From the NCBI GenBank assembly GCA_036362985.1, contig JAYGXS010000005.1, forward strand, positions 28,798,314-28,862,313: DNA of 64,000 nucleotides, given 5' to 3'. The notes under the pieces are model-generated. The model was not told the DNA's origin. It saw only the letters and a list, made by a program, of their open reading frames with translations, and did not search any database. Origin of the DNA: Ligula intestinalis. Its lineage: Eukaryota; Platyhelminthes; Cestoda; Diphyllobothriidea; Diphyllobothriidae. Shown here in pieces: positions 45,168 to 55,200 of this stretch (position 1 is its first letter; each line of letters opens with the position of its first letter). A program made the translations under genes and the position numbers.

Positions 45168-45243
45168 ATCTTCTTCTTCTTCTTCTTCTTCTTCACCTTC
45201 TTCTTCTTCTTCTTCTTCTTCTTCTTCTTCTTCTTCTTCTTCT
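45160..45243 (+). repeat. (CTT)n trinucleotide microsatellite
   Basis: About 26 CTT/TTC units with one ATC and one ACC interruption, directly after the right arm of the palindrome. Retroelement 3' ends often seed such arrays. The lysine-rich reverse frame over it is an artefact. Confidence 0.95.
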
Positions 45244-46589
45244 CATGATCTGAATGTTCGATTTTGTCCAGCGTATGCTGTACAACGGGGTTATGGACGA
45301 ACGATGGCCTGCGTATTAACTTAATTTCAAGTGACTTCATTGTTTTTGGCAGCTGCTGTTGTTCTCTCGTCAGCGTGTCTAGGATATCTCTATACGCGTG
45401 GATTGGCCTACTGAAGACATTGTTACTTCTTAATGCACGAATAATATAAGGATAACATGGGTCAAACGTAGTTTCCCAACTACTTGGTGCCGTCAAGAGG
45501 TTGACCAAATGCTTCGTTTCTTAACGAACACATGTGCACCTTTACGATAAATTTTACTGAATTTGATAAAGAATTACACCTGTAACATAATGCACAAATT
45601 CATTAACCCGTACTGTTTCTCACATGGCGTCATAAATGGGACAGGAACCGACAGCAATACACGTGCCTTGAAGTCAATTTCCAGATAAGTTGAGCTTTAG
45701 GTCTAAGGCCAGGGTTTGTTGAAGAGTTTGGGTTAGGGGGGGTGGTAATTAGAGTTAAAACTAGGACTAGGGCTTAGTTTTGGATACGGGACTATTTACC
45801 CATCCTGGAAGTTCCGCACAGGGTCATCCTGTGCGGGGTGTTCCTGTTCTCGTGTCCAGTTAAGGGAGCATTCGTACACTTCCGTTCAAAAATCCGCATC
45901 TCTGCGTATCCCCCGTTCACGCCTCGTACTTGATCCACACGTCAAACGTTGACAACCACAGTTTTGTCGAGGATGCACACGTGCCCAGTCGGCTGGGGTT
46001 GTTTTTTCGAAGGAGGGGTGGGGGAGGCGGGTATGGGGTGCTGTGCTTGTCTGGCCAACGGGCGGATATGAACGGTGAAAGTAATCAAATGCACAACCAC
46101 AAAGTACCCTAAATGGCGGACACGTTTGAGAGGATGGGGGTCCAGGGGGGAGATTTCGGCACAGACAGTCCCGTGGCTCAGGAGGAGTGGGAAGCTATAA
46201 CGTGAGGGAAGAAGCCGCAGTCGGGGGTTCATTGTGCGCGTGTATATCTGACACCCTTCCCCCCCCCCCCGCCTTCCATCCGCGAACTGCGCAGACAGCA
46301 ACAGTGCTAATGGATTTTCACCCGGTTCCCCACAATGTATAAACCCACTCTCTGTGAAGGACTGAGGTACATGCGCACGCAAGCATGCGCACTCGGTACG
46401 GTACGTAGCTTAACAATGGACAGATGTGAGAATAATCTTGCTTCTAAAGTTCCCCTTGCCGCTGCGTAGGAATGAGTACTCAGGGAGGATTGGTCGAAAA
46501 TAACACAACAATTAGTATAAGGGTGACACAGTTTAAGGTACTGAGGTTTCACTCGAGTCAATCTGAAAAAAAGGCAGTCATAAAAGAAG
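45244..46589. other. Intergenic, nothing recognised
   Basis: A 146-codon reverse frame at 45942-46382 crosses a 12-base C run (46259-46270) and has no domain. A GGTTAGGGGGGGTGG tract lies near 45730. Confidence 0.4.
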
Positions 46590-46870
46590 CGGAAAGTTCG
46601 AATAGCCAGGAAATTTCGTCGAACGCGTCGAGTTTTTCACCATTGGGTCAACTCAAACCAAGCAAAGCTGCCAAACCTCTTAATAATTAAGTCAGATTTG
46701 CCGATGTTTCGGACAGCTGGACGTACTGTCCTTTGTCAAAGCGAATGCTGACTGTTATCGTTCAGCAGTTTAAAGTTGTATTGATCGATTTTTCTCCGTT
46801 CGCTATCTGCCCTTGCGCGTGGATGTTGGCTTGGTGGTCTGTTCTGTTCCCACGGTAGAGGATGCTGGCA
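46590..46870 (-). mobile_element. Penelope gamma 3' tail (left inverted repeat)
   Basis: The block is a reverse complement of 48985-49185 and extends further left. It carries a reverse-strand hammerhead-like motif (46718-46745 region): TTGACAAAGGACAG, CTGTCCGAAAC, AUC, GGCAAAT. GGACAG/CTGTCC gives a six-base stem II. The far end includes the TTTTTCACCATTGGGTCAAC tail shared with the second SINE family. Confidence 0.65.
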
Positions 46871-46889
46871 ATAGTAGCGAATATTGGAG

Positions 46890-47994
46890 TCCCAGGAAGC
46901 AGTTCAGAAGACGAAAGTGCGGTCACTGGAACAACAGTTTTATTTGCCTGACGTTTCGGATTCCCTCGGGAATCCTTAATCATAGGTAATGAAAACATAT
47001 GTATGGTCATGTGCAGATGAGGTGGACACATGCACAGTCCGCACGGTATTAATAATTAACAGTGGTCATCCACGTGTGTGTGATAATTATTCACTTCTGT
47101 AGCCACCGCTTGGGTCTTAATTAATGCGGTACTGGCTTGACACTTCGCGTCCGACTCACTAATTGCCATAATTACCATGTCAGCGTCAGCGTCAGATGCG
47201 GGCCTGATAATGGCCTGACAATTATGCCCACTGTCGTCAGAGTTATTGTTGCATCCAGCCCTTCCCACGTGACTGATTGTTCTTGTTCAGGAAACTTCTC
47301 AGTACACCGTATGGGAAAGCCAAATCGTTGCGTTTGTTGATGGACTGGGAGCCTGAGAACCATGACTCCAGCAGCTCGCGGCTCACGTGGTTGTCAACTA
47401 TTGCAAGAATTTTGGCCTCGTCAAACTTGAAAATATGGCCGGGTCCCGTCGAGTGAGCTGCAACCTTAGAGTTAGCATCTTTCTCACCACCGCTGCATGC
47501 TCGGCCATTTGCGTCCCGAGTAATCTTCCGGTTTCTCCGACATAGTTACTTTGTCCACAACTGCACCAAATCCGGTAAACGACTCCAGCCATTTCCTGCC
47601 GTGGCAGTGGGTCTTTTGGTCTCATGACCCGGCGCCTGATGGTTGCTTCTGGTCTGTGCGCAACTCCAACTCCAAGTGGGGTGAGTAGGCGGCTGACTGC
47701 TTCCGCTATATTCTTCACGTACGGAAGAGCCCGCCAAACTTTTGGGCCAGTTGAAAGTGGCTTATTCTCTCGTTTGCGTATGCATTGGTTGACAAAATTG
47801 TACGGGTAACCATTGGCTCTCAGTACCCGTCGAAGTTGTTGTGTTGTTGACGCTGGCAATCCTGCTCCCCCTTCCGGTGGTTTCGTCACAGGGCCGTCTT
47901 CGTCTGCAAATCGTGACTCAGGTTTGACCGCGCCCTGTCTTTTACTTACGTAATGGCGCATGACTTTACAGGCCTGACACTTGGTCTTCATCAA
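46890..47994 (-). pseudogene. Penelope-like element, GIY-YIG part and 3' end, family beta
   Basis: A 198-codon reverse frame carries the end of the reverse transcriptase region (RRVLRANGYPYNFVNQC), the linker (KVWRALPYVKNIAEAVSRLL), RRRVMRPKDPLPRQE, and VVYRIWCSCGQSNYVGETGR, an intact-looking GIY-YIG core with its Tyr, Gly and Arg. A frameshift near 47480 leads to HSTGPGHIF, then SRELLESWFSG. The first 50 residues match the gamma 3' tail (RHYVS-QG and ADEDGP), so the copy is chimeric. The hammerhead-like motif (46945-46990) closes it. This is the best-preserved Penelope nuclease in the window. Confidence 0.87.
46945..46990 (-). ncRNA. Hammerhead-like motif, Penelope beta type
   Basis: The reverse strand reads CTATGATTAA, then GGATTCCC/GGGAATCC, a perfect 8-bp stem II with a GA loop, then GAAACGTCAGGC. 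The cleavage triplet GUC and GAAAC are canonical. The first box is one change from CTGATGA but offset by TTAA, so activity is uncertain. Confidence 0.5.
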
Positions 47995-48990
47995 GTATCA
48001 ACCGAAGTTTTGGGCTCGTTATGTCGATGGCACTTTCGTCATTGTCAAAAAATACGACATTGAGCACCTCAAAGAGTTACTAAACTCGGTTGACTCAAAT
48101 ATCCAATTCACGATGGAAGCGGAAAGAAAGAACCAATTTCCCTTCCTCGATGTCCTGGTGCACCGTTGTTCCTCTGGACTACTGTAAACCATAGTATTCA
48201 GAAAATTTACGAGCACGAAACAGATACTCCACTTCAACAACAATCAACCTCTGTCTCACAAACGTAGCTGTGTTCGTACTCTTTTCCAAAGAGTTGGAAC
48301 ACATTGCAGCACAAAATCTGACAAAAGAGTGGAACAACGATACCTACGTGACCTCTTTCGATCTAATGGGTACCCGAATTCTTTTATCAACCAAAGCAAG
48401 CGCCGAGTGAACAAACGGCGGGCAGCAACTTCGCAATCCGAAGTCTGGAGGGCCATTCCCTAAATAAAAGTAGTCTCCGAAGCAGTCTCCTGACTGTTAC
48501 AACCCATTGGAGTAGGCAAAGCCCATTGACCTCAGGCGACAATAAGCCACCAAAAGGTGCTACCTAAAGACAGACTGCACTCTACTGAAACCCCCGCAGT
48601 TGTCTACAAAGTACGTTGTAAAGATGGAGACTGTAATTACTTTGGAGAAACAGGACGCAAATTGCAGACCCGCCTACAACAAGACAAAGGGACGGCCCGG
48701 AGACTGGGCCCTAACTCGCAGCTTGCCACACATATTGGAGAGACCATGCCACGACTTCGATAATCAAGAGACGACCATCGTAGGCTGAGGAGACTCAAAA
48801 GCTGAAAGATTGACGCTTGAGGCATGGTATTTAGACACCAATTCTGTTAGCAAGCAGCTGGACCTCCGTGCGGCCTAAAAAGTCCTGCGCCATTACGTGA
48901 GTGAAGGACAGGGCACAGCCAAACCAAAGTCAGGAGTTGCAGATGAAGACGGTCCTGGGACGAAATTATTAGGAAGATAGGGCAGGATTG
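47981..48990 (+). pseudogene. Penelope-like reverse transcriptase and GIY-YIG, family gamma
   Basis: Opens with FWARYVDGTFVIVKKYDIEH, the catalytic box with the second Asp changed to Gly. KNQFPFLDVLVHR follows, then LSHKRSCVRTLFQRV, YLRDLFRSNGYP and SEVWRAIP with stops. Then VVYKVRCKDGDCNYFGETGR is the GIY-YIG core, with CC spacing different from the beta copy. The 3' region (48865-48990) reads RHYVSEGQGTAKP and ADEDGPGTK. It runs divergently from the beta copy, sharing a boundary at about 47985. Confidence 0.87.
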
Positions 48991-49185
48991 CCAGCATCCT
49001 CTACCATGGGAACAGAACAGACCACCAATTGCCATCACGCCAAGCCAAAATCTACACACAATGCCAGACAGCGAACTTACAGCCGCAAATTTAACCTGCT
49101 GAACGGTAACAGTCAGTATTCGCTTTGACAAAGGACAGCAGGCCCAGCTGTCCTTAATGTCGGCAAATCTCCAAATTTATTTCGG
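48985..49185 (+). mobile_element. Penelope gamma 3' tail (right inverted repeat)
   Basis: Continues the gamma element to a hammerhead-like end. GATTGCCAGCATCCTCTACC, CAGTCAGTATTCGCTTTGAC, GGACAG/CTGTCC and GTCGGCAAAT are mirrored at 46690-46870. The GAAAC box is lost (TTAAT), so this end should be dead. Confidence 0.65.
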
Positions 49186-50119
49186 TGAGCACGAGATAAA
49201 TTATAATTTATCAGTTATGTTATACCGAACGGTATCCAGAGTTTTCATGGTGCTGGACTCACTCATTCTCGCCTCCTTCCTAAACCAGTCAGCCCCTGAA
49301 CTTGTCAGTCAGCTAGTGAATGGACAAGGTGGGATATCGACTGAAAAGTACAGTGGGACTTTGGGCGCATTATTTTTTGTCTGTTCAGCTATTCCAATCG
49401 CGAAGTATTGACGGAGAGGGAAGAGATAGAGAGAGGGATGTCGATGCTCTGCACGCGCTCATAATTTCAAACAGTCTGACGCGCTCAAATTTACCACGAT
49501 ATGCAAAAGCCGTGTCCCATGAGGTCGCTACCTAGCGGCCGACTGGCAGACTGAGAGTCCGACTGGAACGACTCCTTCTTAGCGGGGCTTCTATTAGACT
49601 CTCACGCATGTGCGGTCCGAGGCATAGAGCCCCTCGAATGAAATCTTGCGGAGTGCGTATGGAATGCGTAGGTGGACGGTCTAGTCCTGTCAACCACCAC
49701 GCCCTCTATCAACATTAGTTTATAAATCGGTTCAACCAGTCTTGGGGAGAAAGAATGAGGAGTAAGGTCGACTCCTAGTGCACATTTCCCTTTTTTTAAC
49801 ATTCTGGCGCGTTTGAATCTATCGAAGTACGCTAAAAGCCGTGCATTGGAAGGCTGCCAGCCGACGGATTAACACGAAAGTCATTACAAAACGCAGTCAG
49901 ATTACAGTGTTAACTTAATGGCACTTCCGCTAGGCTACACCCTTCCTTGTTTGTGGGAAATACTGACAGCTTGTGCAAGGACGAGCGCATGTGGTTGCCT
50001 GCCTAGACATGGGTTCATGCCATGCCACCCACATGCGTCCAATCCCGCTTCTGGTCTTGTTAATTCTTTCATGCTATTGGGCCCAGTCGTGTAAGGGAGG
50101 AGGCAGTGTGGTAAAACAT
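49186..50119. other. Intergenic, nothing recognised
   Basis: Short open frames only. Confidence 0.4.
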
Positions 50120-50430
50120 TGCCGGCAAAGACAAGCGAGACTGGAATGGCCATTTCTGACTTATAACTCGTCGTCAGCCAGTCGTTACAAACCCCAAGTG
50201 GTGCCCCACCCGAGGCTCGAACCCTCGACCTTTTGATCAGAAGTCTAACGCTCCAACGAGATTATTGTTTTGCCGGTTTAAATCTGGAGATATTGACACT
50301 CCTTGATTAATGCTCACCGATCGCTACCGGGATACGCCCGTCTGTCCTGCCTTGGGTCTCATTTGCGAAGCCCGCCAGCAGTCGTAGAGCGGCTAGTAAT
50401 CTAGGCAGATAGCAATAAACCGGCGTCAAA
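50120..50430 (-). mobile_element. tRNA-headed hammerhead repeat, near-complete unit (copy 11)
   Basis: This reverse-strand unit shows the whole layout in about 310 bp. It starts with a TATTGCTATCTGCCTAG-like end, then a body (GCTGGCGGGC, ATGAGACCCAAGGCAG), the linker (AAGGAGTGTCAATATCTCC), a tRNA-like head (GAGCGTTAGACTTCTGATC and GAGGGTTCGAGCCTCGG), and the ribozyme. GACTGG and CCAGTC form a perfect stem I, CTGACGA and GAAA are canonical, and stem III is TGGCCA. The unit ends GTCTTTGCCGGCAATG. The anticodon-arm relic TTAGACTTCTGAT points to tRNA-Arg(UCU). Confidence 0.75.
50128..50183 (-). ncRNA. Predicted type I hammerhead ribozyme
   Basis: Stem I GACTGG (rc of 50178-50183) pairs with CCAGTC (rc of 50139-50144), six of six. 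CTGACGA is the rc of 50171-50177. Stem II CGAGTTATAAGTCA has an A-U where other copies have G-C, a compensatory change, plus one G-G mismatch and a C-A at its base. GAAA is followed by AUGGCCAU, with predicted cleavage after AUU. The four-base stem III has no loop, so two copies would have to pair. Confidence 0.65.
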
Positions 50431-51934
50431 GTGCGATATAGGCGGGATAAAACAATCATGTCCAAGTCACCGTCTCTACATCATTGAGGCACACGGTCAA
50501 CTTCGCCAGAATCGCCTGTTGAACTTTCGTATATTGGTGCATGTACATACTTTTGAACGGTGCAAATGCTCACCTCACAAAAAATTCGAATCCATCCAAT
50601 TTCGCCCTTTTACTTTAAGCTCCACTTTACCAACTGTACAGGGAAGCGCAACCCCCACATTAGTTGTACCTTCTGCCCGACTGAGTCCGACCGGGATCTT
50701 AAAGGAGGAAACGCTCATATAGAGCTTCCTCTCGTCGATGACCTTTGTACATCTTCTTCAAAACGGTGGTAGCTTAGTGCTCGCTCTTTCTCTCACTCGC
50801 CATTTAACGCTCACCCTGCGTGACTTGCAGTGGCGGCGAGCCGTACTCCACTGCCTATTGGTCCACAGAACAGAGGTTTGCACAAAGGTGCGACAAATGT
50901 GCATGAGGGCAATTGTTTAAAAGCACAGTCAACCGGCCTCTCCATCATCGGTATGATCATGCCTCAGGAGATGGTCGAGGGGGGGGGAGGGAGAGGCAAC
51001 GAAGGGAGGCCTGTTGTGAATACCAGAATTAGTGATAAGGGACTGCAAGGTGGGGCCACAGGGTGATGACGTCCGAAGACGATCATTTTGTTCCTGATTC
51101 GTAGGTCCTCTGTCTACTGAAAGCTGAATATGGCGGCGGGACTAGTCATTGCAGGCGAGAGAGCGAATGCGTGCGCACACATACAAGTGAAAGTTACTTT
51201 AGGGGTCTCGTCGGGGGAGGGGGGGAAGGGGGGCAAGGACCTCCTGGTGGGCTGCCGACATGTTTTCAAAACTGACACCACACTGGGGGCGCGCACACGG
51301 CATCATGTGTCTAACAGCACCTGCCGGGCATATTGTATATATTCGCGGGCGCGCACACACACAGAGATGGAGAGGGAAGGCGAGACGCGATGCGGTGAGG
51401 AGGCGACAACTGGGCCAGCTGCTGCTGAACCCCTCTGCCTAACAGATTATATACCAATACAGCTACTGTTCCCGTACGCCCCCCCCCCCCCAGCTCCGGC
51501 TCGTGGTAATCTTAAGGCAGCTCAGGGCGAAAACATGATAACGAGGTGGCGTAGCAGGAGCCGCAATAGGAGATGCAGCGAAAAGATAAACTGTGTCTAA
51601 ATGATAGGAGTCTCTCTACTGCACTGTGTGATGGACAGCGTGGAGAACCGGAGTGTCCACCCACCGCCTGCAGTTTCCCGTCTGGTGGTGTCTGTTAACT
51701 GGCGTCGGGGTGAATGTTACGATACTTATTGACCGTACTATAATTGATGATTGAGGGTAGAGAAAACAGAGGGAGAAATACATGGGAGAGAAAGTGCAAG
51801 AAGGAAGGGAGAAACCAAGTGAGAGTGAGCGAAAAAACATAAATGAGGCGGTGATAGACGCAGAGAGAGGACATGGAATATGAACGATTGGTCCGAAGAA
51901 GTGTTAAAATTGGAAAAGAAGGGGTAGGACTGCC
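50431..51934. other. Intergenic, G-rich tracts, no gene recognised
   Basis: G runs at 50977-50991 and 51211-51232 and a C run at 51479-51491 lie in GC-rich sequence. The 156-codon frame at 51130-51600 spans these and a CACACA stretch; no domain was recognised. Confidence 0.45.
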
Positions 51935-52130
51935 TCGGGTGAGGCAATATTTGTGGTTGGGTATGACTAACTGATGACGACTAGTGAACCAGAAATGGCC
52001 ACTCCAGTCTCCTTTGTCGTTACCGGCATTGCTGTCTGGCTAGACTACTAGCTGCTGGCGGACCTCGAGAATGAGCCCTAAGGCACAGAGTGAGTTCCGC
52101 TAGCGATCAGTGAACGGTAATCAACGAAGG
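51935..52130 (+). mobile_element. Hammerhead repeat, copy 12
   Basis: CTGATGA (51971-51977), stem II CGACTAGTGAACCA, GAAA, TGGCCACT, CCAGTCTCC. Stem I keeps GACT/AGTC but the two pairs next to the core are lost. The tail TACCGGCATTGCTGTCTGG and body TAGACTACTAGCTGCTGGCG, GAATGAGCC continue to about 52130, showing the tail leading straight into the body. Confidence 0.65.
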
Positions 52131-52889
52131 TTGCCTATGTTGCCTCCCCCACCTCCATTCACAGAACAGAGCATGTAAGAGCTCCGTAGTACAGGTTGTT
52201 TCGCTTTAAATTTCAAGGAAGTTGGGGTTAAGAGAATGGTTAAGATTGGTGTTAAGGTTATAGTTCGTGATCTGCTTAAGTTTGCGGCAGAGATTTGACT
52301 TAAAGTCAGGACAGACGAATAGGTAACCCTACTGTAGGTTAGAGCAGTGTCACCTGTGCTAAAGGCGTGTGTTTGCTTACTTCCTCGTCCTGTCGAGTGG
52401 GCGATGAAGTTTGGGAAACATAAGCGATTCCTACCGAAAATTAAATTGATGCAAGAAAGTAAACTGTCTATGGGATATAAAAAGAAGATGATTTGCGCAT
52501 CAGACGCCAGTAAATAAGCCCTACTCCAGCATGCGTGAAATTTGACTCGCGTTTATCCAACGTGGTTTTAGCACCTGATGTCCACCACGCTTAATGGAAT
52601 ACGATATTTCGGCTGATAGGAGTCAGCGTGTGGAACACTTACTTGTCTTTCTTTGTCTTAATTCGATAGATTGCTGTTCCTTCGAATTTCGTCGGTGCTT
52701 TTGCTTGGATTCATGGCCAGGTTAGAAGAAGGAAGGAAAGCCGGCGATTGGGGCCGAAAAGGAATAACAATAGGATTAAGCGTTTCGTCAATTCTATCTG
52801 ATTCGAATAATGCCTTCAAAGTCAATATTTCACACATGGGTTGGCGTTCACCAATCCCAAACAGAACTCAATCGTCCCACGCTGTCACG
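52131..52889. other. Intergenic, nothing recognised
   Basis: No repeat or coding relic beyond a short GGTTAAG/GGGGTTAAG tract near 52215-52260. Confidence 0.4.
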
Positions 52890-53085
52890 CAGCTCATTCT
52901 CGAGTCCCACCAGCAACCACAGAGCGACTAGGCGTCTAAGCAGATAGCAATGCTAGCAAAGGCAAAGAAGACTTGAATGACCATTTCTGGCTCATAAGCA
53001 ATCATCAGTCTGTCATACCCAACCCCAAGGGATACGCCATCCGAGGCTCAAGCTCACAACCTTTTGATGAGAAATCTAAATATTT
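52890..53085 (-). mobile_element. Hammerhead repeat, copy 13
   Basis: The reverse strand has the tRNA-like head relic (TCATCAAAAGGTTGTGAGC), CTGATGA, TTGCTTATGAGCCA, GAAA, TGGTCATT and CAAGTCTTC, then the body. Stem I is half lost. Core boxes are canonical. Confidence 0.6.
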
Positions 53086-53499
53086 CCGAAGTCACGATCA
53101 ACTTTTAATCAAATACTTTCTCTCGTCATCATCGTTTACTGATGAAGTCGAAATCAGTGGCAACACAATTTATTTGCAGGATCTACGCAGACGATGCCCA
53201 ATCCGTTGAAAATGCTGGGTAATTGTACACCGTCTGCCACCTTGAAGGAAGACCAAAGGCGCACGGCTATTACACTATGGCCAACCTTGCATATGCGGGT
53301 ATCACATCTTATATGGCAATGTCACGTCGGGTCAGCTATTCGACCCAGTCTTGGTTCTGATTGGCTTACCTTGAACAAATCACTGACCGGATCGTAACGT
53401 TGATTGAACCTAAACCAAATACTTTTATTCCCACCATAAACCTCAAACTCTCTATGAAGCCACAAAGGGGTAATGACATATCTAAAAGATTCATCTGAT
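53086..53499. other. Intergenic, little recognised
   Basis: CACTGATGAAGTCGAAATCAGTGG at about 53138-53162 has a faint likeness to Penelope ends but is too weak to call. Confidence 0.35.
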
Positions 53500-53605
53500 C
53501 CAGTTGTGGAAATCTCTGCGGTCTCGGTGGGATTCGAACCCACGAGAGCAATGAGCAGACCTTAGTGCAGCCAATGCTCTAACCACCTGAGCGATGAGGC
53601 TCCAC
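53500..53605 (-). repeat. tRNA-derived SINE, second family, copy 2
   Basis: The reverse strand reads GCTCAGGTGGTTAGAGC (D-arm) and GTGGGTTCGAATCCCAC (a perfect T-arm). No anticodon stem can be drawn, and the acceptor arms pair poorly. GGCTGCACTAAGGTC and a TTTCCACAACTGG tail are shared with the other copies. A real but diverged tRNA gene is the alternative, considered unlikely. Confidence 0.6.
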
Positions 53606-53779
53606 CGAGAGCCAGTCGAGTTCACCGGGTAGCTTAAGAAAACATATGGAATACACTAATTCTAACAGAGTAAACTCCCTGCCCAAGCATGATTTCTTAA
53701 GCAGTCGTTCTAGAAGCAACTAGCCGGCCACAAGACACATTTGGTTAATCATAGAATTAAATTCACGGCTCCCGTCGGG

Positions 53780-53900
53780 GCTTTGTAGCTCAAAATTTTC
53801 GAGCTTTGGTTGTACTAAGGTCTTCCGCTGTCTGCTGTGGGTTGGAACCCCTCCAAGGCTGCTGCATTTTTCGCACTTGTGTCAAACGACACAAATATTT
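53780..53900 (+). repeat. tRNA-derived SINE, second family, copy 3
   Basis: TTTGTAGCTCAAAATTTTCG, TTGTACTAAGGTCTTCCGCT and GGGTTGGAACCCC are decayed A-box, middle and B-box parts. The tail TTTTTCGCACTTGTGTCAAA resembles the family tail. Confidence 0.45.
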
Positions 53901-55109
53901 TTCATTTTAGTGGAAACTCTGTTCTGTGAGAAAGTCAGAGATAATGATTTGCACCAAACGCCATCTATGTATGCGGCAGCCTAACATGTGTGCCACCCTA
54001 GATCCTCTAAATACAATCTTGCACACTTTGGGGTTCGATGACATCCAATGGGTTGCCAGAACCCAGTCCGATTGGCTCGGACTAAAACGGTACCAAGTCC
54101 TTTGTTATCAGAAAAAAAAATCACAGAGGGTGTGATGCGTCACCAACAGGAAAAAACTTCTTGGCTGACGAAGACAGGGAGAAATAGAGTGTGTGTAACT
54201 TCAGCTATCGTCATGTTTCCCCCCAGAATCCAAGTAATGCATATGTTATCAGAAACTTCCTATGTCGTAAGGATACTTTCCGCACTAGATGAACTAAAAA
54301 TTGGTGATCAGGCTGCATACAGAAGAGACTATTAGCTCCGATAATTTGTCAGTGATCCTTAGTGTAAGGTTGTTGATAGGGCAGCTTAAAGGACAGAAAT
54401 AAACAGAAATATACACAGCCACCGGCATCATTCAAGTGAGCTGGTTTTCTTTGCACTGCATAAGACCTGTATAAGTACGACTACTTGCACACACAACTAA
54501 CCCTACCCAAAATACCAACCTTATCCCTGTGTTAGGTTAAGACCACGGTGTTCGGTAGGAGTAGCATACGTTGCCGAGGTTAGTAGGGTCACACATCCAC
54601 ATACATTCGTTGTCCCAGTATGCTATAAATGGCAAACAAACCGTGAGCAGTATGATTCGCAGTCAAAAGCAGACCACGAATCATCCCATACGAGCGCGAA
54701 AACGATAGCCCCTTGGCAGACCTCCATAGTCCACCGATTATTAAAGAATTCTCGCTCGGTCAAGAAGCCTTGTGACATTATCTTTGGATATAATAATCTT
54801 TTTCATCGGAGTATATATGCGGAAATAATGTTCACATACGATAATCAGAAGCTCAGAAGCGACAGCTCAAAGTTTATGCTAACGATTGATTACAAACCAG
54901 TCTTAAAAAAACAAAAACACAGTGTTGTTGCCATTGAGATTTGTCTTGCAGTGCACATACACTGAGCCACATAGGTCTTGGCGTCATCCCTTTCAGACAC
55001 AAAGGGTGTCCTGACCTTTCTTTTCAACTGTCAGTATGGAATGCATTTCCTTGCATCCTTAACTCGAAGTAGCAATAAGGGCTTCTTGGCGCAACCTCGA
55101 AGACGTCGA
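53901..55109. other. Intergenic, nothing recognised
   Basis: No coding or repeat relic was recognised. Confidence 0.4.
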
Positions 55110-55200
55110 AGCTTGAATGAGTCACAGTTTAGAACGGATATGTCTGGCTGATGATGACTTATAAGCTAGAAATGGCCATTTCGGTCTCCATCGTCCATTC
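55110..55200 (+). mobile_element. Hammerhead repeat, copy 14 (ribozyme only)
   Basis: CTGATGA (55148-55154), stem II TGACTTATAAGCTA closed by a U-A pair, GAAA, TGGCCATT, then TCGGTCTCC. Stem I pairs through G-U wobbles with GTCTGG. All core residues are canonical. Confidence 0.65.

Noticed and set aside
45152..45508. Lysine-rich reverse open frame
   Set aside because: It is a translation of the CTT microsatellite.
51130..51600. 156-codon open frame
   Set aside because: It spans G runs, a CACACA stretch and a C run, with no domain.
53512..53602. Functional tRNA gene
   Set aside because: D-arm and T-arm are good, but there is no anticodon stem and the acceptor pairs poorly; related heads recur as a repeat family.
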